In this document: in pieces, positions 46,176 to 54,193 of the stretch | How the letters are laid out: each line of letters opens with the position of its first letter | Position numbering within the stretch: position 1 is the stretch's first letter | Assembly: GCA_028869175.1 (NCBI GenBank) | Contig: JAGWTB010000009.1 | Span: forward strand, 1-54,193 | Reading direction: 5' to 3' | Length of the DNA stretch: 54,193 bases | Source of the DNA: Sphingomonadales bacterium | GTDB lineage: Bacteria > Pseudomonadota > Alphaproteobacteria > Sphingomonadales > Sphingomonadaceae | Notes under the pieces: generated by a model | The model's input: the letters and a program-made list of their open reading frames with translations, nothing else | Told to the model about the DNA's origin: nothing | Database searches by the model: none | Position numbers and translations under genes: made by a program

Positions 46176-46622
46176 TCAGGTCATCCGGAAGATGGCGATG
46201 CGCACGGCGAAGCGATCAGGCGTGATCGCCGGGGCCAGCGTGCCGACATAGACGCCGTGGTTGAGCCATTCGTGCGGGCCTTCAGGCGCAATGAAGCGCG
46301 GGCGGGTGATTGCCATGACATCGCCGCGCCCCTCGCGCGGGGCCATGTGGTCGGTCACACCGTTGTCGATCTGGATGATCGTGCCGTCGCTTGCCCGGAT
46401 GGCATAGCGGGCATCGACTGTAGCCACGCCGTTGTCACGCATGATCGACCAGTCCGCACCGCCGGGAATGACTTCGCCCTGCAAGTTCGGACCGGAAACG
46501 GAGCCGCCGATAATCGGGATCATCCGTGCCTTGCCGCCGTCGATCCACCCCATATCGACCGGCGGGGAACACACCGCCTCGATCTCGAACACCAGCTCCG
46601 CCTGCGGCACATAGCCCGCCAT
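46176..46622 (-). CDS. DUF3237 family protein
   Basis: GGKARMIPIIGGSVSGPNLQGEVIPGGADWSIMRDNGVATVDARYAIRASDGTIIQIDNGV. Confidence 0.9.
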   Translation of the reverse strand: MAGYVPQAELVFEIEAVCSPPVDMGWIDGGKARMIPIIGGSVSGPNLQGEVIPGGADWSIMRDNGVATVDARYAIRASDGTIIQIDNGVTDHMAPREGRGDVMAITRPRFIAPEGPHEWLNHGVYVGTLAPAITPDRFAVRIAIFRMT

Positions 46623-46652
46623 GTGGTTCCTCCCCCGACTTTCGCGCGCAGG

Positions 46653-47426
46653 CTATGCCAAGGGCCGCGCAGCGTCGAGAGGCCAGGGGGTGTCACCGCC
46701 GGGGCGTTTGCGGAACAGCACGTCCGCGTAGGGCGCAGCGCCGACGATTCGGCGGTCGTCGGGGCCGTAGAGCAGGTCCTGCGGTGTCGCGTTTGCCTGT
46801 CGCAGCGGATCGGCGGTGTAGTTCAGGGCGGTTGGCGTGTCGGCAAAACGGAAATGGGCGTTCCATATCGCCAGCCAGCCGCCCGGTTCGAGCACCCCGT
46901 CGAGCAGCGCCACCGTGCCGGCAAAGCGGGCGAAGGGCAGCACGGCGGCGCTGCTGGCGGGGCGGAAGGCCTCCAGGTCCCCGTGTCGCAGCACCGCCAG
47001 CGCCAGTACCGCGTCATAGCGTTCCGCCGGATCGGGGCGGTCGGCCAGGACCAGCCGGGTCAGCGGATCGGCACCGGCCTTGCGCGCGGCGGCCAGCGCG
47101 CGCGGGTTGATGTCGATCCCGGTGATCCGCGCCTGCGGCATCCGGCGGCGCAGCGCGCGCAGTTCCGCGCCGGTGGAGCAGCCGAAGGAGAGGATGCGCG
47201 GCGCCGCCAGCCCGGCGAGGCGCTCGGCCAGGGCATCGAACACTTCGGGGTAGCGATCCTCGCGGGTTTCGGTCCAGGGTTGCAGCAGGCCCGGCGCGCC
47301 GCGCTTGAGCCGGTGGATCGTGCGCAGTTCGGGGTCGAGCAGCACGCGCAGGTGCCGCCCCAGCGCCATGCCGCCGGGAACGAGACGCGCCAGCCTGCGC
47401 AGCGGCTCCAGTCGGTCGGCTGCCAT
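46653..47426 (-). CDS. Class I SAM-dependent methyltransferase (CheR-like)
   Basis: ILSFGCSTGAELRALRRRMPQARITGIDINPRALAAARKAG. Confidence 0.85.
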   Translation of the reverse strand: MAADRLEPLRRLARLVPGGMALGRHLRVLLDPELRTIHRLKRGAPGLLQPWTETREDRYPEVFDALAERLAGLAAPRILSFGCSTGAELRALRRRMPQARITGIDINPRALAAARKAGADPLTRLVLADRPDPAERYDAVLALAVLRHGDLEAFRPASSAAVLPFARFAGTVALLDGVLEPGGWLAIWNAHFRFADTPTALNYTADPLRQANATPQDLLYGPDDRRIVGAAPYADVLFRKRPGGDTPWPLDAARPLA

Positions 47427-47527
47427 GTTGCCGCCATGTCGCAGCGGGGCGGACAAGTAAAGGCAGGGTGACGGGACGGGGGAACGCCCCTACACTCCCG
47501 GGCGTTGTGCCGCCGAGGTTCCGAACA

Positions 47528-49030
47528 GTGACAGTGCCCAAACCCGATCAGACCGATGATGCCGGGGTAACCCCCTCGGTTTGGCGCTTCGCCCGCGCCA
47601 GCCGCGCGCACGTGGTGGTGGACGCGGCCGACTATTTCGATCTGATGCAGGATGCCATGCTCGCCGCGCGGCAGCGGATCATGCTGATCGGCTGGGACTT
47701 CGATACGCGCATCCGCCTGGGCGAGGGGCGGCGCTGGTGGAACCTGCCGCGCAAGGGCATCTACCCGGCGCGGCTGGGCGCTTTCGTCGTCTGGCTGGTC
47801 AAGCGGCAGAAGCGCTTGCAGGTGCGGGTGCTCAAGTGGAATTTCGGGGCGCTGAAGTTCGTCTTTCGCGGCACCATGATCATCGACATGGTGCGCTGGT
47901 TCTTCCAGCGCGGGATCGATTTCAAGTTCGATGCCGCCCATCCGCTGGGCTGTTCGCACCACCAGAAGATCGTGGTGATCGACGATTGTTTCGCGGTCTG
48001 CGGCGGGATCGACATGACGTCCGACCGCTGGGACACCCCGGCGCACGAGGAACTCGATCCGCGCCGCCGCCGCCCCAATGGCAAGCTCTACGGTCCCTGG
48101 CATGACCTGACCATGCTGATCGAGGGTGAGGCGGCGCGCGCGCTGGGCGATCTGGGGCGCGATCGCTGGCAGCGCGCGGGTGGCGGCACCATGCTGCCCT
48201 GCGCGCCGCAGCAGGAAACCGCCTGGCCGCCGACGCTGGTGGCCGAGTTCACCGATGTCGAGATCGGCATCGCCCGTACTCGCGCCGCCTGGCGCGACTG
48301 GAGCGAGGTGCGCGAGATCGAGGCGCTCTATGTCGAGCACATCCGCCGGGCGAAGCGCTTCATCTATGCGGAAAGCCAGTATTTCGCCTCGCGCAAGGTG
48401 GCAGAGGCCATCGCCCAGCGCATGGCGGAAGCCGATCCGCCCGAAGTGCTGCTGATCAACCCGCACAGCGCCGAGGGCTGGCTGGAGCAGGCGGCGATGG
48501 ACGGCGCGCGCGTGCAGCTGTGCCATGCCATCGGCGAGAAGGACCCGGGCAACCGCTTCCGCATCTATGTGCCCTATGCCTCGGGCGGCACGCCGATCTA
48601 TGTCCATGCCAAGATGATGATCGTCGATGACGAAATCGTCCGCATCGGTTCGGCCAACATGAACAACCGCTCGATGGGGCTCGATAGCGAGGCGGACGTG
48701 TTCATCGACGCCGCCCGGCCCGGCAATGGCCATATCGTGCCTGCGATCACGCGCCTGCGCCACGCCTTGCTGGCCGAGCATTGCGGCATCGATGCTGAAC
48801 GGATTCCCGCGCTTCTGGAGCAGCACGGCACGATGGCGGCGATGATCGACGCGCTTGCCATGCCGGGCAAGCGGCTGCAGCCTTTTGTCTTGCGCGAACT
48901 GACCGATACGGAGAAAGCTGTGGCTGACAGTGCCTTGCTCGATCCGGAGAGGCCGCAGGACATATTCGAGCCGATGTCCCGTCGGCGCGGTCTGTTCCGG
49001 CGCGGCGGCATCCTGCGCAGGCCGACCTGA
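47528..49030 (+). CDS. Phospholipase D-like / cardiolipin synthase-like protein
   Basis: Two HKD motifs: HHQKIVVIDDCFAVCGGIDMTSDRWD and VHAKMMIVDDEIVRIGSANMNNRSM. Confidence 0.93.
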   Translation: MTVPKPDQTDDAGVTPSVWRFARASRAHVVVDAADYFDLMQDAMLAARQRIMLIGWDFDTRIRLGEGRRWWNLPRKGIYPARLGAFVVWLVKRQKRLQVRVLKWNFGALKFVFRGTMIIDMVRWFFQRGIDFKFDAAHPLGCSHHQKIVVIDDCFAVCGGIDMTSDRWDTPAHEELDPRRRRPNGKLYGPWHDLTMLIEGEAARALGDLGRDRWQRAGGGTMLPCAPQQETAWPPTLVAEFTDVEIGIARTRAAWRDWSEVREIEALYVEHIRRAKRFIYAESQYFASRKVAEAIAQRMAEADPPEVLLINPHSAEGWLEQAAMDGARVQLCHAIGEKDPGNRFRIYVPYASGGTPIYVHAKMMIVDDEIVRIGSANMNNRSMGLDSEADVFIDAARPGNGHIVPAITRLRHALLAEHCGIDAERIPALLEQHGTMAAMIDALAMPGKRLQPFVLRELTDTEKAVADSALLDPERPQDIFEPMSRRRGLFRRGGILRRPT

Positions 49031-49044
49031 GGGAGAACGATTGC

Positions 49045-49659
49045 ATGAGCCGCCACGAACACGATGCCGCGGGCGATGTCGGGCCGACTGCCAAACTGCC
49101 GGTGCCCGAAGAGGTGCAGGAAGCGATCCGCACCCTGCTGCGCTGGTCGGGCGACGATCCCAGCCGCGAAGGCCTGCTCGATACCCCCAAGCGCGTCGCC
49201 CGCGCCTGGAAGGAATATTGCCAGGGCTATGGCGAGGACCCGGCGATCCACCTTGAACGGCAGTTCGAGGAAGTGGGCGGCTATGATGAACTGGTGCTGC
49301 TGAAGGACATTCCCTTCCAGTCGCACTGCGAACACCACATGGCCCCGATCACCGGCAAGGCGGCGATTGCCTACATGCCGCGCCATTCGGTGGTGGGCAT
49401 CTCCAAGCTCGCCCGGGTGCTGCACGGCTACGCCCAGCGGCTGCAGATCCAGGAACGGCTGACCGCCGAAGTGGCGCAATGCATCTGGGACAACCTCAAT
49501 CCGCATGGCGTTGCCGTGGTGATCGAGGCGCAGCACGGCTGCATGACCGGGCGCGGGGTGAAGACGCCGGGCGTCGGCATGGTCACCAGCCGCCTGCTCG
49601 GCTGCTTCCTGGAGGATTCGCGCAGCCGCAAGGAAGTGATGAGCCTGATGGGCTATTGA
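49045..49659 (+). CDS. folE: GTP cyclohydrolase I
   Basis: FQSHCEHHMAPITGKAAIAYMP, QHGCMTGRGVKTPG. Confidence 0.97.
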   Translation: MSRHEHDAAGDVGPTAKLPVPEEVQEAIRTLLRWSGDDPSREGLLDTPKRVARAWKEYCQGYGEDPAIHLERQFEEVGGYDELVLLKDIPFQSHCEHHMAPITGKAAIAYMPRHSVVGISKLARVLHGYAQRLQIQERLTAEVAQCIWDNLNPHGVAVVIEAQHGCMTGRGVKTPGVGMVTSRLLGCFLEDSRSRKEVMSLMGY

Positions 49660-50039
49660 GCCGGGCAGTGCTCGCCGGGATCAGGCGCTGGGCCGCTGCG
49701 CTGAAGCGCGATGTCGGCGTGCTGTGGCTGGCGGCGCGGGACCCCGAGGTGCCGCTGGCCGCCAAGCTGCTTGCCGGAGCGGTTGCCGCCTATGCGCTTT
49801 CGCCGATTGACCTGATCCCCGATTTCATCCCGGTGCTGGGCTATCTCGATGACCTGCTGATCGTGCCGCTGGGCGTTTGGGCAGCGCTGCGCCTGATTCC
49901 CCCTGTCACGGTTGACCGCCTGCGCACCGAGGCAGCGGCGCGGGGCAGGGCACCACGCTCGCGCATCGGCGCGGCGGTCATCGTCCTGCTGTGGCTGGCG
50001 GCGCTGTGGCTCGGCTGGCGCTGGTGGACGCGCAGCTGA
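49656..50039 (+). CDS. DUF1232 (YkvA-like) membrane protein
   Basis: DPEVPLAAKLLAGAVAAYALSPIDLIPDFIPVLGYLDDLLIVPLG; TTG start (GTG 49668 alternative). Confidence 0.88.
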   Translation: MSRAVLAGIRRWAAALKRDVGVLWLAARDPEVPLAAKLLAGAVAAYALSPIDLIPDFIPVLGYLDDLLIVPLGVWAALRLIPPVTVDRLRTEAAARGRAPRSRIGAAVIVLLWLAALWLGWRWWTRS

Positions 50040-50079
50040 CCCCTTCCGGCATGCCGCCATTGCCTGTAGACCCCCGGCC

Positions 50080-50799
50080 ATGGTCAGTCTCAAACGCCAG
50101 ATTTACGGCCTGCCGCTGCTCAAGGCCTACCGGCTCTGGCGGGCACGGCAGATCGCCCGCCGTCCCCGTCCGGTGCGCGAGGGGTTCAGCTTCGCCAGCT
50201 ATGACATGGCCTTCACCGAAGACTGGGAAAGGGCGGAGCGCGCGCTGGTGGCGCGGATGCTGCCCGATTGCGCGGCGCTGGTCGATGTCGGGGCGAACAG
50301 CGGGTTCTATGCCCTGCTTGCGGTGCATGCTGGCAAGCCGGCGCTGGCGATCGAGCCCGATGCGGGCAACCTGGTGCTGCTGCGCGCCAACACGCGAGGC
50401 AAGCCGGTGGAGATCGTTGCCGCCGCGCTGTCCGATGCGCCGGGCACGGTCTCGCTCTATGGCGATGGGGACATGGCCTCGTTCGATCCGCGCTGGCAGG
50501 GGGTGGGAACCCACTTCCGCCAGTCGGTGCCAGCGATGACGCTCGATGCGCTGCTCGCCGCGCGCTGGCCGGCCGAGCGTCTGCTGATAAAGGTCGATGT
50601 CGAAGGTGCCGAGGCGCTGGTCCTGCGCGGGGCGAAGGCGACGCTGGCGCGCGAACCCCGCCCGTGCTGGCTGATCGAGACGCTCGATCACCTGCCCACC
50701 GGCGCGGCCAACCCCAGCCACGGCGAAGTGCTGGCGATCATGCAGGCGGCGGGCTATTCTGCGGAGGAAGTCAGCCCGGGCAACCTGTTCTTCGCCTGA
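50080..50799 (+). CDS. FkbM family methyltransferase
   Basis: LVDVGANSGFYALLAVHAGKPALAIEPD...LLIKVDVEGAEALVLRGA. Confidence 0.93.
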   Translation: MVSLKRQIYGLPLLKAYRLWRARQIARRPRPVREGFSFASYDMAFTEDWERAERALVARMLPDCAALVDVGANSGFYALLAVHAGKPALAIEPDAGNLVLLRANTRGKPVEIVAAALSDAPGTVSLYGDGDMASFDPRWQGVGTHFRQSVPAMTLDALLAARWPAERLLIKVDVEGAEALVLRGAKATLAREPRPCWLIETLDHLPTGAANPSHGEVLAIMQAAGYSAEEVSPGNLFFA

Positions 50800-50820
50800 G
50801 CCAAAGCGCAGGAGCTTACC

Positions 50821-51177
50821 ATGCCCGTTACGGGAATCGGCGGTTTCTTCTACCGGGCGAACGATCCCGCCGCCTTGCAGAAGTGGTATGCGGACCGTCT
50901 GGGCGTGGTCGTGGACTTCGCCGCGCCGTGGGTGCAGCAGCCCGGCCCGACCATGATCATGCCCTTCGCGCGCGACACGGACTATTTCGCGGCGGACAAG
51001 CAGTGGATGCTCAACCTGCGGGTAAGCGGGCTGGATGACCTGATCGCCGACCTGCGCGCGGCGGGCATTGTCGTCACCACCGATCCGGCATGGGATTCGC
51101 CCGAGACAGGCCGCTTCGCGCGGATCCACGATCCCGAGGGCAATCCGCTGGAATTGTGGGAACCGCCTGCGGATTAG
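50821..51177 (+). CDS. VOC/glyoxalase family protein
   Basis: FFYRANDPAALQKWYADRLGVVV...RIHDPEGNPLELWEPP. Confidence 0.92.
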   Translation: MPVTGIGGFFYRANDPAALQKWYADRLGVVVDFAAPWVQQPGPTMIMPFARDTDYFAADKQWMLNLRVSGLDDLIADLRAAGIVVTTDPAWDSPETGRFARIHDPEGNPLELWEPPAD

Positions 51178-51188
51178 TGGATCAGCCT

Positions 51189-51590
51189 CTAACCCGTTCC
51201 CACGATGCGGCCGCGCCCCTGGACCCAGTCGCGGATTGACTGGTCGTGGCGGCGGCGCTCCATTTCGGGGAAGCTTTCCGCCAGGTGCCGCATGGCGATC
51301 ACGGTTTCGAGCGGCAGCATCTCGTCGAACGCGATGCCGCAGCTTTGCCAGGCGTGCCACACGACCCGGGAAAACGCTTCGTGCCCGGCGAACATCAGGT
51401 AGCCCGCGGCCCCGTTCCCCGGCGCGTCGCGGATCAGCAGCCGGGCACCACTGGTGGAGAGGTTTTCCAGCCAGCAGCGGTGGTTCCCGTCGAGCGAGAT
51501 GAACTCTGCCGGCAAGCGCAGCCGCACGCGCGAACACAACCGCCGACCGAGCGGAGTCTGCGTTGGCAGCGAAGGGTACGGAGCAGCCAT
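51189..51590 (-). CDS. PilZ domain protein
   Basis: RRLCSRVRLRLPAEF...WLENLSTSGARLLI. Confidence 0.85.
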   Translation of the reverse strand: MAAPYPSLPTQTPLGRRLCSRVRLRLPAEFISLDGNHRCWLENLSTSGARLLIRDAPGNGAAGYLMFAGHEAFSRVVWHAWQSCGIAFDEMLPLETVIAMRHLAESFPEMERRRHDQSIRDWVQGRGRIVGTG

Positions 51591-51650
51591 GCCGCCATCA
51601 TGCCGCAGTCCCTGCTAAGCCCGTGCGAACCGGCGGCTAGGTAGGAATGC

Positions 51651-52004
51651 TCAGACCGGCAGGCCCCAGCGCTTTCCTGCCCACATCAGCACGAGGTAGC
51701 CTGCCATGGCGGCGAGGCAGCCCGCGCCCAGGGCGGGGACGATGCCGGCCCCCCGGCGCAGAAGTGCTGCCAGCAAGGCGAAGGCGGGCAGCGCCGCGAT
51801 CACGTAGCAGGCGGTACCGGTGACGAAGTCGGCAGCGCGGGCCGGGTCCGGATTGTCACGCCACAACCAGCCGAGCGCCAGCAGGGTGGTCAGCGGCAAG
51901 GAGGCGACCAGTCCGCCCCAGCCCGGATTGCGCCGGGCAATCTCCGAGGCGAACGCGACCAGCAGGCCCGATACCAGCGCCTTGATCACCAGTTGGTATG
52001 GCAT
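51651..52004 (-). CDS. DUF3147 family membrane protein
   Basis: KALVSGLLVAFASEIARRNPGWGGLVASLPLTTLLALGWLWRD. Confidence 0.85.
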   Translation of the reverse strand: MPYQLVIKALVSGLLVAFASEIARRNPGWGGLVASLPLTTLLALGWLWRDNPDPARAADFVTGTACYVIAALPAFALLAALLRRGAGIVPALGAGCLAAMAGYLVLMWAGKRWGLPV

Positions 52005-52056
52005 TGCCTTCCCCCTATCGAACCTTCGCCGCCCTACACCGGGCCGCGCGCATGAA

Positions 52057-52084
52057 AAAGGGGAGGGACCATGCCCTCCCCTTT
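52057..52084 (-). terminator. Intrinsic terminator after peroxiredoxin gene
   Basis: AAAGGGGAGGG-ACCATG-CCCTCCCCTTT: perfect 11-bp stem, 6-nt loop; minus-strand transcript ends in a T-run. Confidence 0.85.
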
Positions 52085-52107
52085 CCCGTTTTCGCAGGCG
52101 ATGCGGA

Positions 52108-52587
52108 TCAGAGCTGGCCGAGCATGTGCTCTGCCGAGCTGACCTTGAACTCGCCGGGGGCTTCTACATTGAGCTGTTCGACCACGCCGTCGTTCACCAC
52201 CATCGAGAAACGCTGGCCGCGCTGGCCAAGCCCGAAGCCCGAACCGTCCATGGTCAGGCCCACGGCCTTGGCGAATTCGCCGTTGCCGTCAGCCAGCATG
52301 GTCACGTCGGACGAACCCGAAGCCTTGCCCCAGGCACCCATGACGAAGGCGTCGTTGACGGCGGTGCAGGCGATCTCGTCGATGCCCTTGGCCTTCAGTT
52401 CAGCCGCCTTTTCGACATAGCCGGGCAGGTGCTTGGCCGAACAGGTGGGGGTGAAAGCACCCGGCACCGAGAACAGCGCAACCCGCTTGCCAGCGAAGAA
52501 GTCGCTCGCCTGAACGGCGTCGGGGCCGTTGTCGGTCGCCTTGACCAGCTTGACGTCGGGGATTTTCTGACCGGTTTCGATCGCCAT
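52108..52587 (-). CDS. Peroxiredoxin (Prx5 type)
   Basis: VALFSVPGAFTPTCSAKHLPGY catalytic motif; GTAVNDAFVMGAW-like segment. Confidence 0.96.
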   Translation of the reverse strand: MAIETGQKIPDVKLVKATDNGPDAVQASDFFAGKRVALFSVPGAFTPTCSAKHLPGYVEKAAELKAKGIDEIACTAVNDAFVMGAWGKASGSSDVTMLADGNGEFAKAVGLTMDGSGFGLGQRGQRFSMVVNDGVVEQLNVEAPGEFKVSSAEHMLGQL

Positions 52588-52759
52588 GGGGCAGTCCTTT
52601 CCTGATAATGAATCTCAACTCGGCCCGATATAGGGAGGCGCGGCGGCGGGGCAACCTTCGCTTATGGTTAATTTCGCTTCACTGCCCTGCTTTAAGAAGA
52701 GGTAAACGCTTTGCCACAGTCTGGGCCGTGCGGGAGTCGAGCCCGCGGGGAGACTGCAC

Positions 52760-53221
52760 ATGAGGAAATCACACAAGATCGCGGCAGGTCTTGCCGCCGT
52801 GGCGATGCTGGCGGCGGTGCCGGCGACGGCCAATGCGATGAGCGGCGCTGAAAAGCTGCGCCGGCTGGACATCATGCTGATGGTGACCGGGCTGCGCTGC
52901 CGCACCACGGCGGACAATTTCCAGGCCGACTATGGCCGCTTCACCACCCGGCATATCGGCGAACTGAACCTTGCCGCTGCCCAGCTGCGCGGCGAGATGG
53001 CCCGCCGTTTCGGTGCCGCTGGCGCGGAGCGCGCGCTCGACCGGTTGAGCGTGACCATGGCCAACGACTATGGCCAGGGCCACCCCTGGCTGAGCTGCCA
53101 CGAGCTCAAGATGGTCGCCGCCAATCTGGTCGATGCGCAGGGAGCCGATACGCTGGAAGCAGCGGCGGACCAGTTGCTCGCATCGAACGGATCAGGCCAG
53201 CTGGCGATGTCGCGGCGCTGA
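52760..53221 (+). CDS. Secreted hypothetical protein upstream of ahcY
   Basis: Signal peptide MRKSHKIAAGLAAVAMLAAVPATANA; two Cys in mature part. Confidence 0.8.
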   Translation: MRKSHKIAAGLAAVAMLAAVPATANAMSGAEKLRRLDIMLMVTGLRCRTTADNFQADYGRFTTRHIGELNLAAAQLRGEMARRFGAAGAERALDRLSVTMANDYGQGHPWLSCHELKMVAANLVDAQGADTLEAAADQLLASNGSGQLAMSRR

Positions 53222-53348
53222 ACTGCGGCAAGCGGCCATACCGCGGCGCGTCACGGCGCGCATGGCGAAGCAATCCCGGACGCCTGGATTGCCTCGCTGC
53301 GCTCGCAGTGGCGCGGGTCTGGTGCGAGGACACGGAATTTCCGGAAGC

Positions 53349-53368
53349 ATATAAAGACTTCTTTATAT
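53349..53368. promoter_or_regulatory. Perfect 9-2-9 palindrome ATATAAAGA-CT-TCTTTATAT, putative ArsR-family (SahR-like) operator
   Basis: Read directly; AT-rich in GC-rich context; 115 nt upstream of ahcY GTG. Confidence 0.75.
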
Positions 53369-53483
53369 TTGCTTCGGGCAAAGCGAGCGGCTAAGGGCGG
53401 CGGCATCGCTGGCGCTGCCCTTGTGCCGTCCTGTTTGGGGCGGTCCGGGCTGCGCCGGCCATACCAATCAGGAGTGACTGACC

Positions 53484-54193
53484 GTGGCCGACGCCAAGAA
53501 CGACTATGCCATTGCCGACATCGGGCTTGCCGATTTCGGACGCGCGGAAATCCGCATCGCCGAAACCGAAATGCCCGGCCTGATGGCACTGCGCAGCGAA
53601 TTCGGCGCTGCCCAGCCGCTCAAGGGCGCGCGGATCACCGGTTCGCTGCACATGACCATCCAGACCGCCGTGCTGATCGAAACGCTGGTGGCGCTGGGTG
53701 CCGACGTCCGCTGGGCCACCTGCAACATCTTCTCCACCCAGGATCATGCCGCCGCCGCCATCGCCGCCGCCGGCATCCCGGTCTATGCGATCAAGGGCGA
53801 AAGCCTGGCCGATTACTGGGACTACGTCGGCTCGATCTTCGACTGGGGTGACGACATCACCGCCAACATGATCCTCGATGATGGCGGCGACGCCACCATG
53901 TTCGCCCTGTGGGGCGCGCGCGTCGAAGCCGGCGAGACGCTGTTCGAACCCTCGAACGCCGAAGAAATCGAATTCGTCCGCGCGCTCAAGGCCTTCCTCG
54001 CCGCCAAGCCGGGCTACCTCACCCAGTCGGTCAAGGCGATCAAGGGCGTTTCGGAAGAGACCACCACCGGCGTCCACCGGCTTTACCAGATCGCCAAGGA
54101 GGGCAAGCTGCCGTTCCCCGCGATCAACGTGAACGATTCGGTCACCAAGTCGAAGTTCGACAACCTCTATGGCTGCAAGGAATCGCTGGTCGA
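53484..54193 (+). CDS. ahcY: Adenosylhomocysteinase, 3'-truncated by window edge
   Basis: GTG start; [31 protein letters not shown]...[16 protein letters not shown]...[18 protein letters not shown]. Confidence 0.97.
   Translation, partial: MADAKNDYAIADIGLADFGRAEIRIAETEMPGLMALRSEFGAAQPLKGARITGSLHMTIQTAVLIETLVALGADVRWATCNIFSTQDHAAAAIAAAGIPVYAIKGESLADYWDYVGSIFDWGDDITANMILDDGGDATMFALWGARVEAGETLFEPSNAEEIEFVRALKAFLAAKPGYLTQSVKAIKGVSEETTTGVHRLYQIAKEGKLPFPAINVNDSVTKSKFDNLYGCKESLV

Noticed and set aside
44349-47471. 1040-aa plus-strand ORF
   Set aside because: Antisense shadow of the LLM, CocE, DUF3237 and methyltransferase genes; high-GC third-position artefact with low-complexity Arg/Gly/His composition.
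47060-48826. 588-aa minus-strand ORF
   Set aside because: Antisense of the PLD-like gene, running out of frame over the methyltransferase.
53222-53483. Possible SAH riboswitch upstream of ahcY
   Set aside because: I could not recognise the SAH riboswitch consensus; the palindrome explains regulation better. An Infernal/Rfam scan would settle it.
1-54193. CRISPR arrays, tRNA/rRNA genes, insertion sequences
   Set aside because: No regularly spaced repeats, no tRNA/rRNA sequence recognised, and no transposase ORF or terminal repeats seen.

Overview
GC-rich alphaproteobacterial chromosome segment, sphingomonad-like by gene content and style (inference, no database search). Left edge: 3' part of gatB. 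Then (1) a compact minus-strand VirB-type T4SS operon, virB2-B3-B4-B6-B8-B9-B10-B11, with no virB1/B5/B7/virD4/relaxase in the window. (2) A lasso-peptide-like RiPP locus (9.4-16.04 kb): HprK-like kinase, sulfotransferase, B2 transglutaminase-like protease, Asp/Asn beta-hydroxylase, a second sulfotransferase with a Nif11-leader-like N-terminus, PqqD-like RRE (B1), and a cyclase-type asparagine synthetase homologue lacking the Cys2 glutaminase nucleophile. An unlisted 60-aa candidate precursor lies tail-to-tail with the cyclase; its C-terminus lacks the Asp/Glu at core 7-9 that a lasso ring needs and is rich in Ser/Gly/Tyr. (3) Three tandem phage-tail-collar (MDP-like) genes, a GNAT gene and a DUF6916-like gene. 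(4) A large exopolysaccharide cluster (18.9-43.4 kb): Wza, Wzc with a (GY)n tail, O-antigen ligase, EpsG, two ABC flippase-like exporters, several glycosyltransferases including a fused double GT, AsnB, nucleotide-sugar dehydrogenase, initiating phosphoglycosyltransferase, acyltransferase and methyltransferase. (5) Housekeeping and metabolic genes: LLM oxidoreductase, CocE hydrolase, DUF3237, PLD, folE, FkbM, VOC, PilZ, Prx5 and ahcY. A perfect 9-2-9 palindrome resembling an ArsR/SahR-type operator lies upstream of ahcY. The most novel element is the non-canonical lasso-like locus with its kinase, sulfotransferase and hydroxylase tailoring set and the candidate precursor at 15855-16037(-).
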